From contig CANMVC010000001.1 in the NCBI GenBank assembly GCA_947501325.1, positions 124,001 to 188,000 on the forward strand: a stretch of DNA of 64,000 bases. Direction: 5' to 3'. Both the position numbers and the translations under genes were made by a program. Below the pieces are notes generated by a model. The model searched no databases. It saw only the letters and a program-made list of their open reading frames with translations, and had not been told where the DNA came from. The first letter of the stretch is position 1. Each line of letters opens with the position of its first letter. The stretch is from an uncultured Sphingomonadaceae bacterium. Its GTDB lineage: Bacteria; Pseudomonadota; Alphaproteobacteria; Sphingomonadales; Sphingomonadaceae. Shown one piece after another: positions 45,802 through 59,078 of this stretch.

Positions 45802-45847
45802 CTTCCTTTCACTAGCCGAATCCTCAAAGCTCCGCTAACGAGCGCCC

Positions 45848-47722
45848 ATGCTCAGTTTTAGCAATATTACGGTGCGCCTCGGCGGCACGGTCATTTTGGA
45901 CGGCGCAACCGCCGCTCTGCCACCTGGCGCGCGTGTCGGGATGATTGGCCGTAACGGTGCGGGCAAATCCACTTTGATGAAAGTTGTCGCTGGACTGCTG
46001 GAACCGGATGACGGCACCGTTGGCATGCCTAAAGGCGCCCGAATGGGCTATATTGCGCAGGAAGCCCCTGCTGGAACAGAGACCCCTCTGGACACCGTTT
46101 TGGCTGCGGACACAGAACGTGCTACGCTTTTACTTGAAGCGGAAACTGCCGATGAACCGAACCGGATTGGCGAAATCCACGAGCGCCTGAATATGATCGA
46201 AGCGCATAGTGCGCCTGCCCGCGCCGCTAAAATCTTGATCGGTCTGGGTTTCGATGAAAAAGCGCAACAACAACCAATGGACAGTTTTTCTGGCGGTTGG
46301 CGTATGCGTGTCGCGCTTGCAGCGCTGCTATTTTCGCAGCCTGAATTGCTGCTGCTCGATGAGCCCTCCAACCACCTCGACCTTGAAGCGACTTTGTGGC
46401 TGGAAAATTTCCTGACCAGCTATCAGGCCACTATTTTGGTGATCAGCCATGAGCGGGATTTGCTCAACAATGTTGTTGATCATATTCTCCATCTGCAAGG
46501 CGGAAAGACGACACTTTATCCCGGCGGCTATGATGCGTTTGAGAAACAGCGTGCAGAGCGTCAGGCACAAATGGCTTCTGCCCGTGAAAAACAATTGGCG
46601 CAGCGAGAAAAACTGCAGGCCTATGTCGATCGCTGGGGCGCCAAAGCACATAGTGCAAAACAGGCCCAAAGCCGCGTCAAAGCACTCTCTCGCATGCAGC
46701 CAATTGCGGCTGCAATTGAAGACCCGTCACTCAGCTTTCATTTTCCTAGCCCGGCAGAGCTCAAACCGCCGCTGATCACTTTGGACGATGCCGCTGTTGG
46801 TTATGGCGACAATATCATATTGTCGGACCTGAATCTGCGCCTTGATCCCGATGATCGCACCGCTCTGCTTGGCCGCAACGGCAACGGCAAAACAACCCTC
46901 GCCCGTTTGCTAGCCAGCCAACTGGAACCCAAGGCGGGCGCGATAAACAAGTCCGGCAAGCTTACAGTGGGTTATTTCACTCAATATCAGGTCGAAGAAC
47001 TGGATACGACCGATACCCCGCTGGAACATATGACGCGGCTGATGAAGGACGCGAAACCGGGCGCTGTCCGCGCACAACTGGGGCGGTTCGGTTTTTCTGG
47101 TGACAAGGCCACAATGAAAGTTGGCAAGCTGTCTGGCGGTGAACGTGCGCGTTTGGCTTTAGCGTTAATCACACGCGATGCACCGCATCTGCTGATCCTA
47201 GATGAGCCGACAAACCACCTTGATGTCGATGCCCGTGAAGCCTTGGTTCATGCCTTGAATGAATATACCGGGGCCGTCATTCTCGTCAGTCATGATCGGC
47301 ACATGCTGGAACTGACCGCTGACCGTTTGGTCATGGTCGATAGCGGCAAAGCAGCCGAATTTTCCGGGACGCTGAAAGACTATACCGACTTTGTGCTGGG
47401 CAAGAATCAGGAAACCAAACCAACCGCTGGTGGCGGTGGTGGTAACCGTAAAGAAGAGCGCCGTCTCGCTGCCGAGCGCCGCAAGCAACAATCGGAATTG
47501 CGCAAGGCAGCGAGCGCAGCCGAAAAGAAAATTGAGACGCTTGGCAAGAAATTATCGGACATTGACCAAGCCATGTTTGACCCGGCGACCGCGGAATCCG
47601 ACTATGCCGACTTGACGATGACCGAATTGATGAAGTTACGATCATCGGTGCAAGACGAGCTGGAACAAAGTGAAGCCGCTTGGTTGAAAGCCAACGAGGC
47701 ATTGGAGACCGCCAATGCTTAA
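45848..47722 (+). CDS. ABC-F family ATPase (ribosome-associated, Uup/YheS-like)
   Basis: 624 residues, two ABC domains and no membrane part. Walker A GRNGAGKST (34-42) and signature FSGGWRMR with LLLDEPSNHLD in the first; GRNGNGKTT, LSGGERARLALAL and LILDEPTNHLD in the second. Between them is the charged linker helix pair (YDAFEKQRAERQAQMASAREKQLAQREKLQAYVDRWGAKAHSAKQAQSRVKAL) that reaches the ribosomal E site. The C-terminus is a Lys/Glu coiled coil (about 520-620) like that of Uup. Roles in translation are inferred from family. Confidence 0.93.
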   Translation: MLSFSNITVRLGGTVILDGATAALPPGARVGMIGRNGAGKSTLMKVVAGLLEPDDGTVGMPKGARMGYIAQEAPAGTETPLDTVLAADTERATLLLEAETADEPNRIGEIHERLNMIEAHSAPARAAKILIGLGFDEKAQQQPMDSFSGGWRMRVALAALLFSQPELLLLDEPSNHLDLEATLWLENFLTSYQATILVISHERDLLNNVVDHILHLQGGKTTLYPGGYDAFEKQRAERQAQMASAREKQLAQREKLQAYVDRWGAKAHSAKQAQSRVKALSRMQPIAAAIEDPSLSFHFPSPAELKPPLITLDDAAVGYGDNIILSDLNLRLDPDDRTALLGRNGNGKTTLARLLASQLEPKAGAINKSGKLTVGYFTQYQVEELDTTDTPLEHMTRLMKDAKPGAVRAQLGRFGFSGDKATMKVGKLSGGERARLALALITRDAPHLLILDEPTNHLDVDAREALVHALNEYTGAVILVSHDRHMLELTADRLVMVDSGKAAEFSGTLKDYTDFVLGKNQETKPTAGGGGGNRKEERRLAAERRKQQSELRKAASAAEKKIETLGKKLSDIDQAMFDPATAESDYADLTMTELMKLRSSVQDELEQSEAAWLKANEALETANA

Positions 47723-48733
47723 GTGGACTTTTGCCACGGCCTCGATCCGTTGACCGATAGCTGGAAAATCAGTCTGCCCTGCACCCGGGCCGAAGCCGAA
47801 GCGCTTTCCGAAGACAATGTGTTCATCAGCTCAAACGACACCGTCCCGACGATAGTCACCCAAGAGATCGACGAAGCCAAACCGGATGCGTGGATGATTG
47901 ACATCTATTGCAATAAAGCTCCAGACACCGACATGCTCCGGAACATATTGGAACTTTCCCCGTCCGCGAAGACAGCAAAAATTAAACCTCTGGTGGAAAG
48001 ACTGGCCGATGAGGATTGGGTAACCATGAGCCAGCGGGATTTGGAACCGCTCCGCGCCGGACGCTTTTATGTCCACACATCAAACAGCCGACCACATGAT
48101 GATCCGAACGTCACCAACATTTGCGTCGATGCCGGCCAAGCCTTCGGAACCGGTCACCACGAAACGACCTTAGGATGCCTGGAAAGCCTAGAAAGACTGA
48201 AACGCAATGGTCAATATTACCGCAATATTATAGACGTCGGCACTGGTACCGGCTTGCTTGCATTTGCCGCGCACCAGTTGTGGCCAATCGCAGGGATTAT
48301 CGCCAGCGATATTGATCCAGTCGCGATACAAGTCAGCCGAGAAAATGCTGCGGTAAATGGCATTGCCACCGGGTCTAAGCCGAATGCCATAAGATTGCTT
48401 GTCAGCAACGGCCTTGACCACGCTGCAATTGGCCAGCGCGCACCCTATGACCTAATCATTGCCAATATATTGGCAGGGCCGCTGATTGCCCTCGCTCCCC
48501 AAATCGCCAATGCTGCGGCGCCAAATACGGCCTTGATCTTGGCAGGTTTACTGAAGGGACAACAGTCAGAGGTCGTTCATGCCTATATGCGCGTTGGTTT
48601 CCGCCTGCGTGATGTCCGGGTAGAAAATGAGTGGCCTTGTCTCACGTTCGTCAAAGCCCGGGAATATGGTCCTGCGAAAACCCGCCAGATCATTCGTTCC
48701 CCTTTGGCCTCTGACTATTTTGGTGAATGCTGA
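47723..48733 (+). CDS. prmA: Ribosomal protein L11 methyltransferase
   Basis: 336 residues. Trimethylates lysines and the N-terminus of L11. Starts at a GTG directly after the ABC-F stop; a more internal TTG is possible because the conserved start is DSWKISLPCTRAEAEAL. Motifs: FGTGHHETTLGCLESLERL, NIIDVGTGTGLLAFAAHQLWPIAGIIASDIDPVAIQVSRENAAVNG and DLIIANILAGPLIALAPQIAN (catalytic NILA). It is probably co-transcribed with the ABC-F gene, both ribosome-linked. Confidence 0.92.
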   Translation: MDFCHGLDPLTDSWKISLPCTRAEAEALSEDNVFISSNDTVPTIVTQEIDEAKPDAWMIDIYCNKAPDTDMLRNILELSPSAKTAKIKPLVERLADEDWVTMSQRDLEPLRAGRFYVHTSNSRPHDDPNVTNICVDAGQAFGTGHHETTLGCLESLERLKRNGQYYRNIIDVGTGTGLLAFAAHQLWPIAGIIASDIDPVAIQVSRENAAVNGIATGSKPNAIRLLVSNGLDHAAIGQRAPYDLIIANILAGPLIALAPQIANAAAPNTALILAGLLKGQQSEVVHAYMRVGFRLRDVRVENEWPCLTFVKAREYGPAKTRQIIRSPLASDYFGEC

Positions 48734-48737
48734 ATTC

Positions 48738-49634
48738 TTAAACAACAACCGCCTTACCTGATTGCGCGCTGGGGTGAGCCTGCGTACCACGCGTCAGTAT
48801 TTCATCGCCATCCACAATATCAGCAATTGCGATATCAGGCATGACCGATATCTTCTCGTAAACCGGTTTGAAATCGGTCTCAACGGTCACGCGTAAAAGC
48901 TCATCCAGACTGGGAATAACAAAATAATTCTGTTGAAAATCGTCGATCCGATATTCCGTCCGCAACACCCGCTCCAGATCGAACATAATGCGAGTGGGGC
49001 TATCATCATCCAGCGCAAAAACACTTTCGCCAAAGCTCGAAACGATGCCAGCGCCGTAGATACGCAAACCGTCCGCTTCCTGAATCAAACCAAATTCGAC
49101 CGTATACCAATACAGCCGCGCCAGTTGCTTGAGCGTTCCAAATTTCAAAGCCCTCAAACCGCCGCGCCCGTAGGCCTCCATATAATCAGCAAAACGTTGG
49201 TCGGCGAGCATCGGTACATGACCGAACACATCATGGAAAATATCCGGTTCCTGCAGATAGTCGAGCTGATCCGGTCGCCGGATGAAATTGCCAGACACAA
49301 AGCGGCGATTGGCGAGATGATCAAAAAAGACATCATCCGGCACCAATCCGGGCACCGCCACGACTTGCCATCCCGTCGCATCCATCAATATCCGGTTGAG
49401 TTCCTCAAAATCCGGGATACCTGGCTTTGAGAGATGCAGGATATCAATTCCGTCTAGAAAGGCCTGCGCCGCGCGACCGGGCAACATTTCCCGCTGGCGC
49501 GCGAAAAGCGTGTCCCAGGTATTATGGTCTTCTGCGCTGTAAGAGGACCAGTTTTGGTCAATCGTCCAGTCAGCATTTGCCTGCGCTGGCGGCTTGTCAT
49601 AGACATGGGATTCTGGATTGGGGGATGTCAACAT
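48738..49634 (-). CDS. phhA: Phenylalanine 4-monooxygenase
   Basis: 298 residues. Pterin-dependent, non-heme iron hydroxylation of phenylalanine to tyrosine. Iron ligands: the two His in IFHDVFGHVPML and the Glu in WYTVEFGLIQE; the pterin and substrate residues lie in VPGLVPDDVFFDHLANRRFVSGNFIRRP. Bacterial length, without the regulatory ACT domain of the mammalian enzyme. No pterin-4a-carbinolamine dehydratase (phhB) is adjacent. Divergent from the TIGR02117 gene. Confidence 0.95.
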   Translation of the reverse strand: MLTSPNPESHVYDKPPAQANADWTIDQNWSSYSAEDHNTWDTLFARQREMLPGRAAQAFLDGIDILHLSKPGIPDFEELNRILMDATGWQVVAVPGLVPDDVFFDHLANRRFVSGNFIRRPDQLDYLQEPDIFHDVFGHVPMLADQRFADYMEAYGRGGLRALKFGTLKQLARLYWYTVEFGLIQEADGLRIYGAGIVSSFGESVFALDDDSPTRIMFDLERVLRTEYRIDDFQQNYFVIPSLDELLRVTVETDFKPVYEKISVMPDIAIADIVDGDEILTRGTQAHPSAQSGKAVVV

Positions 49635-49663
49635 AGCATCATCCTACAGCAGAAAAGGTTTCT

Positions 49664-50344
49664 ATGGCAACTTTTCCAATGAAATTGGCCAAGCGCGTTA
49701 CTGGCGGACTTCTCGCGATAATCGCGCTTTATTTCGTCGCCGCCTTGTTCGGCAGTATCCTGCCTGCCAATCAATATTGGAAAAGCCCCGAAGACGGGAT
49801 TGAATTATTCATAGAAACTAACGGGTTACATACAGGCATCATCATGCCGATCCGCAGCGATGTGCATGATTGGAGCGGCCTGATTCGGCCTGAGCATCTT
49901 GATAATCCGGGGAGTTATGGCAGTCATATATTGATCGGATGGGGTCATGAAGGTGTTTATCGCAACGCTGAGCATTGGCAGGACTTGCGATTCAGAGATG
50001 CCGCGAGCGCTATATTCGGCAGCCATGACGTGCTTTTGCACGTTTATCACCTGACTTATCCACAGACTTATCCGCATTATCGGCGCAGTTTCAAAGTCAG
50101 CGAGGCGGAATATCGGAAGATAGTGGACGCCATAAATTCCCGCTTTGTTCTGGATGAGGCGGGAGAATCCATACCTTCTAAAGGTTACGGAAACCATGAT
50201 CTATTTTATCAAGCGCGCGGCCATTATACCGCCTTTTACACGTGTAATAGCTGGACAGGAGACGTTCTGCGTCGGGCCGGCATCAGAACCGGTATCTGGA
50301 CACCTTTTCAAGGTGGTGTGATGCGTTGGTTTCCTGAAAATTAG
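49664..50344 (+). CDS. TIGR02117/DUF2459 family membrane-anchored protein
   Basis: 226 residues. An N-terminal helix (VTGGLLAIIALYFVAALFGSIL) anchors a periplasmic domain with the family blocks IELFIETNGLHTGIIMPI, SHILIGWGHEGVYRNAEHWQDL, LLHVYHLTYPQTYP and FYTCNSWTGDVLRRAGIRTGIWTPFQGGVMRWFP. The family was named for chance linkage to urease genes; its role is unknown. The conserved His, Cys and Trp resemble a hydrolase or papain-like site, as inference only. AAAAGG precedes the ATG. Confidence 0.85.
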   Translation: MATFPMKLAKRVTGGLLAIIALYFVAALFGSILPANQYWKSPEDGIELFIETNGLHTGIIMPIRSDVHDWSGLIRPEHLDNPGSYGSHILIGWGHEGVYRNAEHWQDLRFRDAASAIFGSHDVLLHVYHLTYPQTYPHYRRSFKVSEAEYRKIVDAINSRFVLDEAGESIPSKGYGNHDLFYQARGHYTAFYTCNSWTGDVLRRAGIRTGIWTPFQGGVMRWFPEN

Positions 50345-50423
50345 ACAAAACTAGAGTTTTCTTGAAAAGAGCACCCATTATGCTAGCTTTTTGATACTAA
50401 GGGTAAAAATCGGGGACCGGCTC

Positions 50424-51374
50424 ATGACTATTTTGAATCAAACGAATACGGGTTTCAAATTATGCCTAGTCGTTCTCGCGCTCAGTATATCAACAACCTC
50501 TTATGCCACTCGGAATAGCTCGGAGAAGGTCGATGACAACGGCGATATAGTCGTGACCGGACCCAAATCGATCAAAAAAGTTATCGCGCGGTTTATTGAC
50601 TCGACAATTGCAACGCCAAAGGGCGGCAAGCATGAGGGTCAATTTGCCCGGTTTACGCGAGCTGTTTGTCCATCGGTAAAAGGCTTGTCCGATAAGCTTA
50701 ATCTTCAAATTGAAGAGCGCATACGTAATGTTGCTCTAGCGTCAGACATTGCTGTCGGACCTTCAGGCTGCGCGCCAAACGTGCATGTCAATGTCGTTGA
50801 AGACGGAGAAGAGGCGATAAAGCTTATTCGGAAAGAGCGCTCCGATATGTTTGATTCCGTTCCTCTCTATAAGCGTGACCGTATCGCAAAAAGTGGCGGC
50901 CCAGCGTATAGCTGGAAACGGCTCGATACTGTTTCTGCCGATGCAAATGTGGTTCAGCGATCCGATGACCTTACTGAACTTCCATCTGATGAGCCGGACA
51001 AAACAAACGTTCCCGTTCTCTTTTCCAACGTCAAGTCAAAGATCAAAAAAACGGTTAAACAGCAAATCACGCGCTCCTTTCTCCTAATCGAAAAAGACGC
51101 GTTAATAGGCCTTACGACCGTTCAAATTGCTGATTATGCCGCCATGCGGTCGTTTGTTGAGAGCGAGGGCAATGAAACACCTTCCTATTCAATCCTATCT
51201 CTATTTGATGATGCCAATCGCAGCAACGATGCGCCGGAATCCGTCAGTGAATTGGACCTCGCACTGCTGAGCTCGCTGTATAACTCACCGTCTGACGTAT
51301 CAGCTTCCATGCAAAGCGCCGCAATGATCCACAAGATGAACAAAGAGCTGACCGAGGTCAAAAAAGACGACTAA
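50424..51374 (+). CDS. Exported protein with DIVVTG start, unknown function
   Basis: 316 residues from the ATG at 50424 (CGGGGA upstream). The signal peptide is MTILNQTNTGFKLCLVVLALSISTTSYA. The mature start DNGDIVVTGPKSIKKVIARFIDSTI, the block ARFTRAVCPSVKGLSDKLNLQIEERIRNVALASDIAVGPSGCAPNVHVNVVEDGEEAIKLIRKER and its two cysteines match a family of exported proteins I know from sphingomonads, with no assigned role. The C-terminal half (about 190-316) is less conserved-looking. Confidence 0.72.
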   Translation: MTILNQTNTGFKLCLVVLALSISTTSYATRNSSEKVDDNGDIVVTGPKSIKKVIARFIDSTIATPKGGKHEGQFARFTRAVCPSVKGLSDKLNLQIEERIRNVALASDIAVGPSGCAPNVHVNVVEDGEEAIKLIRKERSDMFDSVPLYKRDRIAKSGGPAYSWKRLDTVSADANVVQRSDDLTELPSDEPDKTNVPVLFSNVKSKIKKTVKQQITRSFLLIEKDALIGLTTVQIADYAAMRSFVESEGNETPSYSILSLFDDANRSNDAPESVSELDLALLSSLYNSPSDVSASMQSAAMIHKMNKELTEVKKDD

Positions 51375-51411
51375 TCGGCTTGGAGGAAGAACAGCTCAAA
51401 CGCGCTAAATA

Positions 51412-52110
51412 TTATCCATCGCGCTTATGGAGCAGCGCGGCTTGATCCAAGACGAAAATCTTGCCGTAACGGCACATCAGCGCCTTTTCCATTTCAAGAA
51501 TCTTTAACGCCTTGCCTAAAGAGACTCTTGACACCCCGACCAGATCGGCAAGCTCCTGTTGTGTGATATGAACCACAAATTCTCCTTCGCCCTGATCGCA
51601 AAGCCCAACCAAGGCCTGCGCCAAGCGAGCGACCGTCGATAAATTTCGCCCTGCCTCAATCAGGTCAAACGCTTGCTGCACCATGTGCGCCATGCCTTTG
51701 AGCAATATGCGTGCAACCCGGCCATCAGATGCAATTGCCGCTTCCAGCTCGGCTTCTCCAATCTGTATCAGTGTCGTTTCATTACCGGCGATCGCATCCA
51801 CGAGGCGTGGGAACTCTCCTAAAAAGGCTAGCTCGCCAAAGCTTTCACCCGGACCAAGCACGGCAAAGAGAGTCAGCTCGCCGCCGACCGAATAACGCCC
51901 TATCTGGACCGCCCCGCTGACGATGTGCCAAAACCCTTCTCCCGCATCGCCGTGTTGCTGGATCAGCTCACCTTTAGCAAATTTGCGGGACTTTCCATGG
52001 CGCAACAACCTTTCCCGAATGGCATTTGGGAGCGCTTTGACAAAACCAGTGGCGGTAAAGGTAGATGAAGAAAATTGGCGTGAATCTCTCAATTGCAAAC
52101 CTCTTAGCAT
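51412..52110 (-). CDS. Crp/Fnr-family transcriptional regulator
   Basis: 232 residues. Cyclic-nucleotide-binding fold (about 35-145: LIQQHGDAGEGFWHIVSGAVQIGRYSVGGELTLFAVLGPGESFGELAFL) then a Crp-type HTH (about 165-225: VHITQQELADLVGVSRVSLGKALKILEMEKALMCRYGKIFVLD). It lacks the N-terminal cysteines of Fnr and the full cAMP pocket, so the effector is unknown. Divergent from a sterol desaturase gene, which it might control; no FNR-type box was found between them. Confidence 0.9.
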   Translation of the reverse strand: MLRGLQLRDSRQFSSSTFTATGFVKALPNAIRERLLRHGKSRKFAKGELIQQHGDAGEGFWHIVSGAVQIGRYSVGGELTLFAVLGPGESFGELAFLGEFPRLVDAIAGNETTLIQIGEAELEAAIASDGRVARILLKGMAHMVQQAFDLIEAGRNLSTVARLAQALVGLCDQGEGEFVVHITQQELADLVGVSRVSLGKALKILEMEKALMCRYGKIFVLDQAALLHKRDG

Positions 52111-52176
52111 TTGAACCTTTGGCTATCTGCTACACACTTCGCGAAAGCAACCCATGTTTCGATAGAAAGGATAGCA

Positions 52177-53031
52177 ATGCGGCCAGAAATTTACGCGATA
52201 CTCAGCACCTTTCTGCTCTTTGGATTGCTGGAATTATTTCGTACAAACCTATTCAGCAAGCCCGATCAAACGCGTAAAGATGCAATTGTTGAGATCGTCG
52301 GCTCGTTCGTTTTGCTAATTTTTACACAGCCTCTCATCATAGTGTCAGCGCAATTTCTGATGGGCGCAGCGGCTCCGCAATGGGCAGGCGCACTGGCTAG
52401 CATTCCGCTAATCGCAGCGGTCGCCCTCTTCCTTATTTTTGATGATATGACACAATACTGGATGCATCGGCTATCTCACCGCATTCCATTTCTCTACAAT
52501 CTGCACCGCGCCCATCATGATGCGAAATATATGAGCGTTCGTTTGGTCTACCGGAACAATATTTTCTATTATTTCCTGATGCCGAGCATTTGGTTCTCCG
52601 GGATACTCATCTATCTTGGTCTCGGGTGGGTCTATGTCGGATATATCGTCGTCAAAATGACCGTCATTATTGCGGCACACAGCGATGTTGCCTGGGATAA
52701 GCCGCTATACAAGGTCAAATGGTTGTCTCCCGTAATGTGGCTGTTGGAAAGGACCATCTCCACACCCGCTACTCATCACGCCCATCACGGACGTCATATG
52801 GAAGATGGCGCGACTAACTATAAAGGCAATTACGGCAACCTTCTGTTTTTTTGGGACATCCTCTTTGGGACGGCAAAAATCACTCGTCGCTATCCGGACA
52901 GCTATGGCGTCGAAAACCTTGCACCGGCAACTGTGGGCCAGCAACTCGCCTGGCCGCTATTCGCCGAGAACAAGCAAGGCGGTTACGGCGTGAAAGAATT
53001 GGCAGCCAAAGAAACGGCGGCAAGGACATGA
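52177..53031 (+). CDS. Sterol desaturase/fatty acid hydroxylase family protein (1)
   Basis: 284 residues; the ATG at 52177 follows AAAGGAT. About five membrane helices and the three His boxes of the family: MHRLSHRIPFLYNLHRAHHDAKY and THHAHHGRH. It is a di-iron membrane oxygenase that may hydroxylate a lipid (carotenoid, hopanoid or fatty acid); the substrate cannot be read from sequence. Ends at a strong terminator. A second member of the superfamily lies just beyond on the opposite strand, only distantly similar. Confidence 0.88.
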   Translation: MRPEIYAILSTFLLFGLLELFRTNLFSKPDQTRKDAIVEIVGSFVLLIFTQPLIIVSAQFLMGAAAPQWAGALASIPLIAAVALFLIFDDMTQYWMHRLSHRIPFLYNLHRAHHDAKYMSVRLVYRNNIFYYFLMPSIWFSGILIYLGLGWVYVGYIVVKMTVIIAAHSDVAWDKPLYKVKWLSPVMWLLERTISTPATHHAHHGRHMEDGATNYKGNYGNLLFFWDILFGTAKITRRYPDSYGVENLAPATVGQQLAWPLFAENKQGGYGVKELAAKETAART

Positions 53032-53049
53032 TTCAGAGTTAGGGTGGGG

Positions 53050-53105
53050 GACCAGGGTGGCTGACGGTCGGGGGAAAGTCCGTCAGTCGCCTTGGTCATT
53101 TTTTA
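53050..53105 (+). terminator. Very stable rho-independent terminator between two desaturase genes
   Basis: An 18-bp continuous stem (with three G-U pairs on the plus-strand RNA): GACCAGGGTGGCTGACGG (53050-53067) against 53080-53097, around a 12-base loop, then a six-T run. It lies between the convergent genes. Confidence 0.85.
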
Positions 53106-53126
53106 GTCGGTCATTGCTGATAAAAT

Positions 53127-54281
53127 CTAATATTCTGGCTTCTTTCGGGTCAGCGGATAAGCAAATTGCTTCATATACCCCTTCGGTACATCTTCCGGAA
53201 TTCCATAGTTTTCCGGCCATTTTGATGGTGGCAGGTAGAATGTTCCGAACAGTTTATCGATCCAGGGAAAATGGATCGCAAAATTCACATCAAATGCTTC
53301 GCGCTCCAGACCATGGTGCCAGTGATGAAAACGCGGGGTTGCGATCCAGTGGCCCAGCCAGTTGAAATCCCCTTTGATATTAGCATGCAGCAGCGACGAA
53401 TAGATATAAACGAAGGCAATATAAGCCTGTAGCACCGAAGGGCTGAAGCCCAACGTCATCATCGGCAACGCCGTGATGCCGCGAAGCAATATGATCTCTA
53501 TGAAATGCATCCGCGCGCCGGCCAGCCAATCCATCGCCTTGGCAGAATGGTGGACCGCATGAAAGCCCCATAGGAACGGGAAGCGGTGGAAGGTCCGGTG
53601 AAAGAAATATTGCACCAAATCGGTGAGCAGCAATACAATCACAAATTGTATAATCCACGGGATCGAAGCGACAATCGCGCGAAACGCATCCCAGCTATTG
53701 GTATTGGCTACCACCACCATAGACGGTGCCAGAGCAAGAAAGGTAAGGGCCTGCACCATCATCGAGCTGATCAGATAGTAAAACAGGTCTTCCCGCCATT
53801 CGATCCGAAACAGGCGTTGCGCACGCCTGTGCGGCAATATCCGTTCCAGCGGCGCAAACATAAGACCGGTGACCACCAAATTAACGACGAAGAAATCAAG
53901 ACCGAAAAACATACCCCAGCTTTGGGTGTCTTCCGGCTGCACATTGGCGCCGCCGAGAAACGCTGCGGTGATACCAATGGCCAGCGCGACGAAGCCCAAA
54001 GCCTTCCGGGGACGCAATAGCAGGCTCAACAAAGCCAGTGCGTATGATCCCAAAAGCAGCAAGTGGACCACCCCGCGAAAGCCCGTCCAATCTTTGACCG
54101 CCTGCAGTTCCGGTGTCGCAAACCATTCGGGAAAACGCAACGCGATCACCATAGCCAGACCGGTCACCGCCATGAGCACCGCGAAAAAACCCGCGAGCCA
54201 GCCACTACCAAAGCGGCGCACCTCTGGCGGTGCCTCCAAATCCCTAGCGAGCTGGTTCAATATCCCCTGTTTTTTGGCCAC
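53127..54281 (-). CDS. Sterol desaturase/fatty acid hydroxylase family protein (2)
   Basis: 384 residues. A long N-terminal part has six helices (about 25-165) before the catalytic region. His boxes: FHRTFHRFPFLWGFHAVHHSAKAMDW and PRFHHWHHGLEREAFDVNFAIHFPWIDKLFGTFYLP. The C-terminal motif is like that of bacterial alkyl/sterol hydroxylases. Function unassigned. 22 bases after ligA, on the same strand, and convergent with the other member. Confidence 0.88.
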   Translation of the reverse strand: MAKKQGILNQLARDLEAPPEVRRFGSGWLAGFFAVLMAVTGLAMVIALRFPEWFATPELQAVKDWTGFRGVVHLLLLGSYALALLSLLLRPRKALGFVALAIGITAAFLGGANVQPEDTQSWGMFFGLDFFVVNLVVTGLMFAPLERILPHRRAQRLFRIEWREDLFYYLISSMMVQALTFLALAPSMVVVANTNSWDAFRAIVASIPWIIQFVIVLLLTDLVQYFFHRTFHRFPFLWGFHAVHHSAKAMDWLAGARMHFIEIILLRGITALPMMTLGFSPSVLQAYIAFVYIYSSLLHANIKGDFNWLGHWIATPRFHHWHHGLEREAFDVNFAIHFPWIDKLFGTFYLPPSKWPENYGIPEDVPKGYMKQFAYPLTRKKPEY

Positions 54282-54303
54282 GTCCCACTCCGCTTTCTTC
54301 GGC

Positions 54304-58127
<3,824 letters not shown>

Positions 58128-58198
58128 AGCCCTCTCTTAAATCACGTTTATCTTGGCTGCAACGTCCATGGACATGGATCGCGGCAATTTACATGAAA

Positions 58199-58981
58199 TC
58201 AGGTCGCGCCATGCTTGTTGACGAGATCATAAGCGCGTTCATACCATTTCGAACCGGGATAGTTGGCACCCAGAACAGCTGCGGTTTTCTTGGCTTCCGC
58301 TGGTATACCCAGCGCCAGATAGGATTCGGTTAATCGCATAAGCGCCTCAGCCGAGTGAGTCGTGGTCTCGTATTTCTCGATAACGGTGCGAAAACGAATG
58401 GTTGCGGCCAACCACTTGCCCCGGCGTTGATAAAAGCGACCAATTTCCATTTCCTTACCCGCGAGATGATCGTTTACCAGATCCATTTTCAATGTCGCAT
58501 CGGCAGCATAGCGTGTATTGGGATAGCGGCGCGCCACTTCACCCAGCGTCACCAACGCTTGTTCGGTGATCTTTTGATCCCGCGTCACGTCACTAATCTG
58601 CTCGTAATAGCTCAGTGCGATCAGATAAAAGGCATAAGGCGCATCTTTGTTACCCGGATGAATCGACAGGAACCGCCGCGAAGATTCGATCGCCTTGTTA
58701 TAGTCGCCAGCAACATAATAGCTGAACGCGCTCATCTGTTGTGCGCGGCGAGCCCAAGGGGAATAGGGATGCTGGCGCTCCACCTCGTCAAACAAAGCGG
58801 CTGCGATACGATATTGACCGCGATCAAGGCGCTCTTTTGCTGCGTTATAAAGGGTGTTCACATCGCGAGCGACATAGCGGGTATCCGCGCCTCTATTGCC
58901 GCCGCCGCCAAGTCCCGCGCAGGCCGAAAGAGTGGTAACCGAAAGGCCCAAAAGAGCCGCTTTGATGATCATGTTTTTCAT
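58199..58981 (-). CDS. bamD: Outer membrane assembly lipoprotein BamD
   Basis: 260 residues from the ATG at 58981. Lipobox LSAC at residues 18-21, so an outer membrane lipoprotein facing the periplasm. TPR-like repeats follow: DVNTLYNAAKERLDRGQYRIAAALFDEVERQHPYSPWARRAQQMSAFSYYVAGDYNKAIESSRRFLSIHPGNKDAPYAFYLIALSYYEQI. It binds BamA and helps insert beta-barrel proteins. It lies 71 bases before recN, an order common in alphaproteobacteria. Confidence 0.95.
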   Translation of the reverse strand: MKNMIIKAALLGLSVTTLSACAGLGGGGNRGADTRYVARDVNTLYNAAKERLDRGQYRIAAALFDEVERQHPYSPWARRAQQMSAFSYYVAGDYNKAIESSRRFLSIHPGNKDAPYAFYLIALSYYEQISDVTRDQKITEQALVTLGEVARRYPNTRYAADATLKMDLVNDHLAGKEMEIGRFYQRRGKWLAATIRFRTVIEKYETTTHSAEALMRLTESYLALGIPAEAKKTAAVLGANYPGSKWYERAYDLVNKHGAT

Positions 58982-59078
58982 AACACTTCCCTTAACCACT
59001 AATCCGCTGCCCGCCAATAGCCTAATTATCGGTGCGGTCTATCTGTTAGCGCCATAACCGCCTCTTGATATCTGCAGG

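Noticed and set aside
52111-52176. FNR box between the Crp/Fnr gene and the sterol desaturase
   Set aside because: No TTGAT-N4-ATCAA-like sequence is present.
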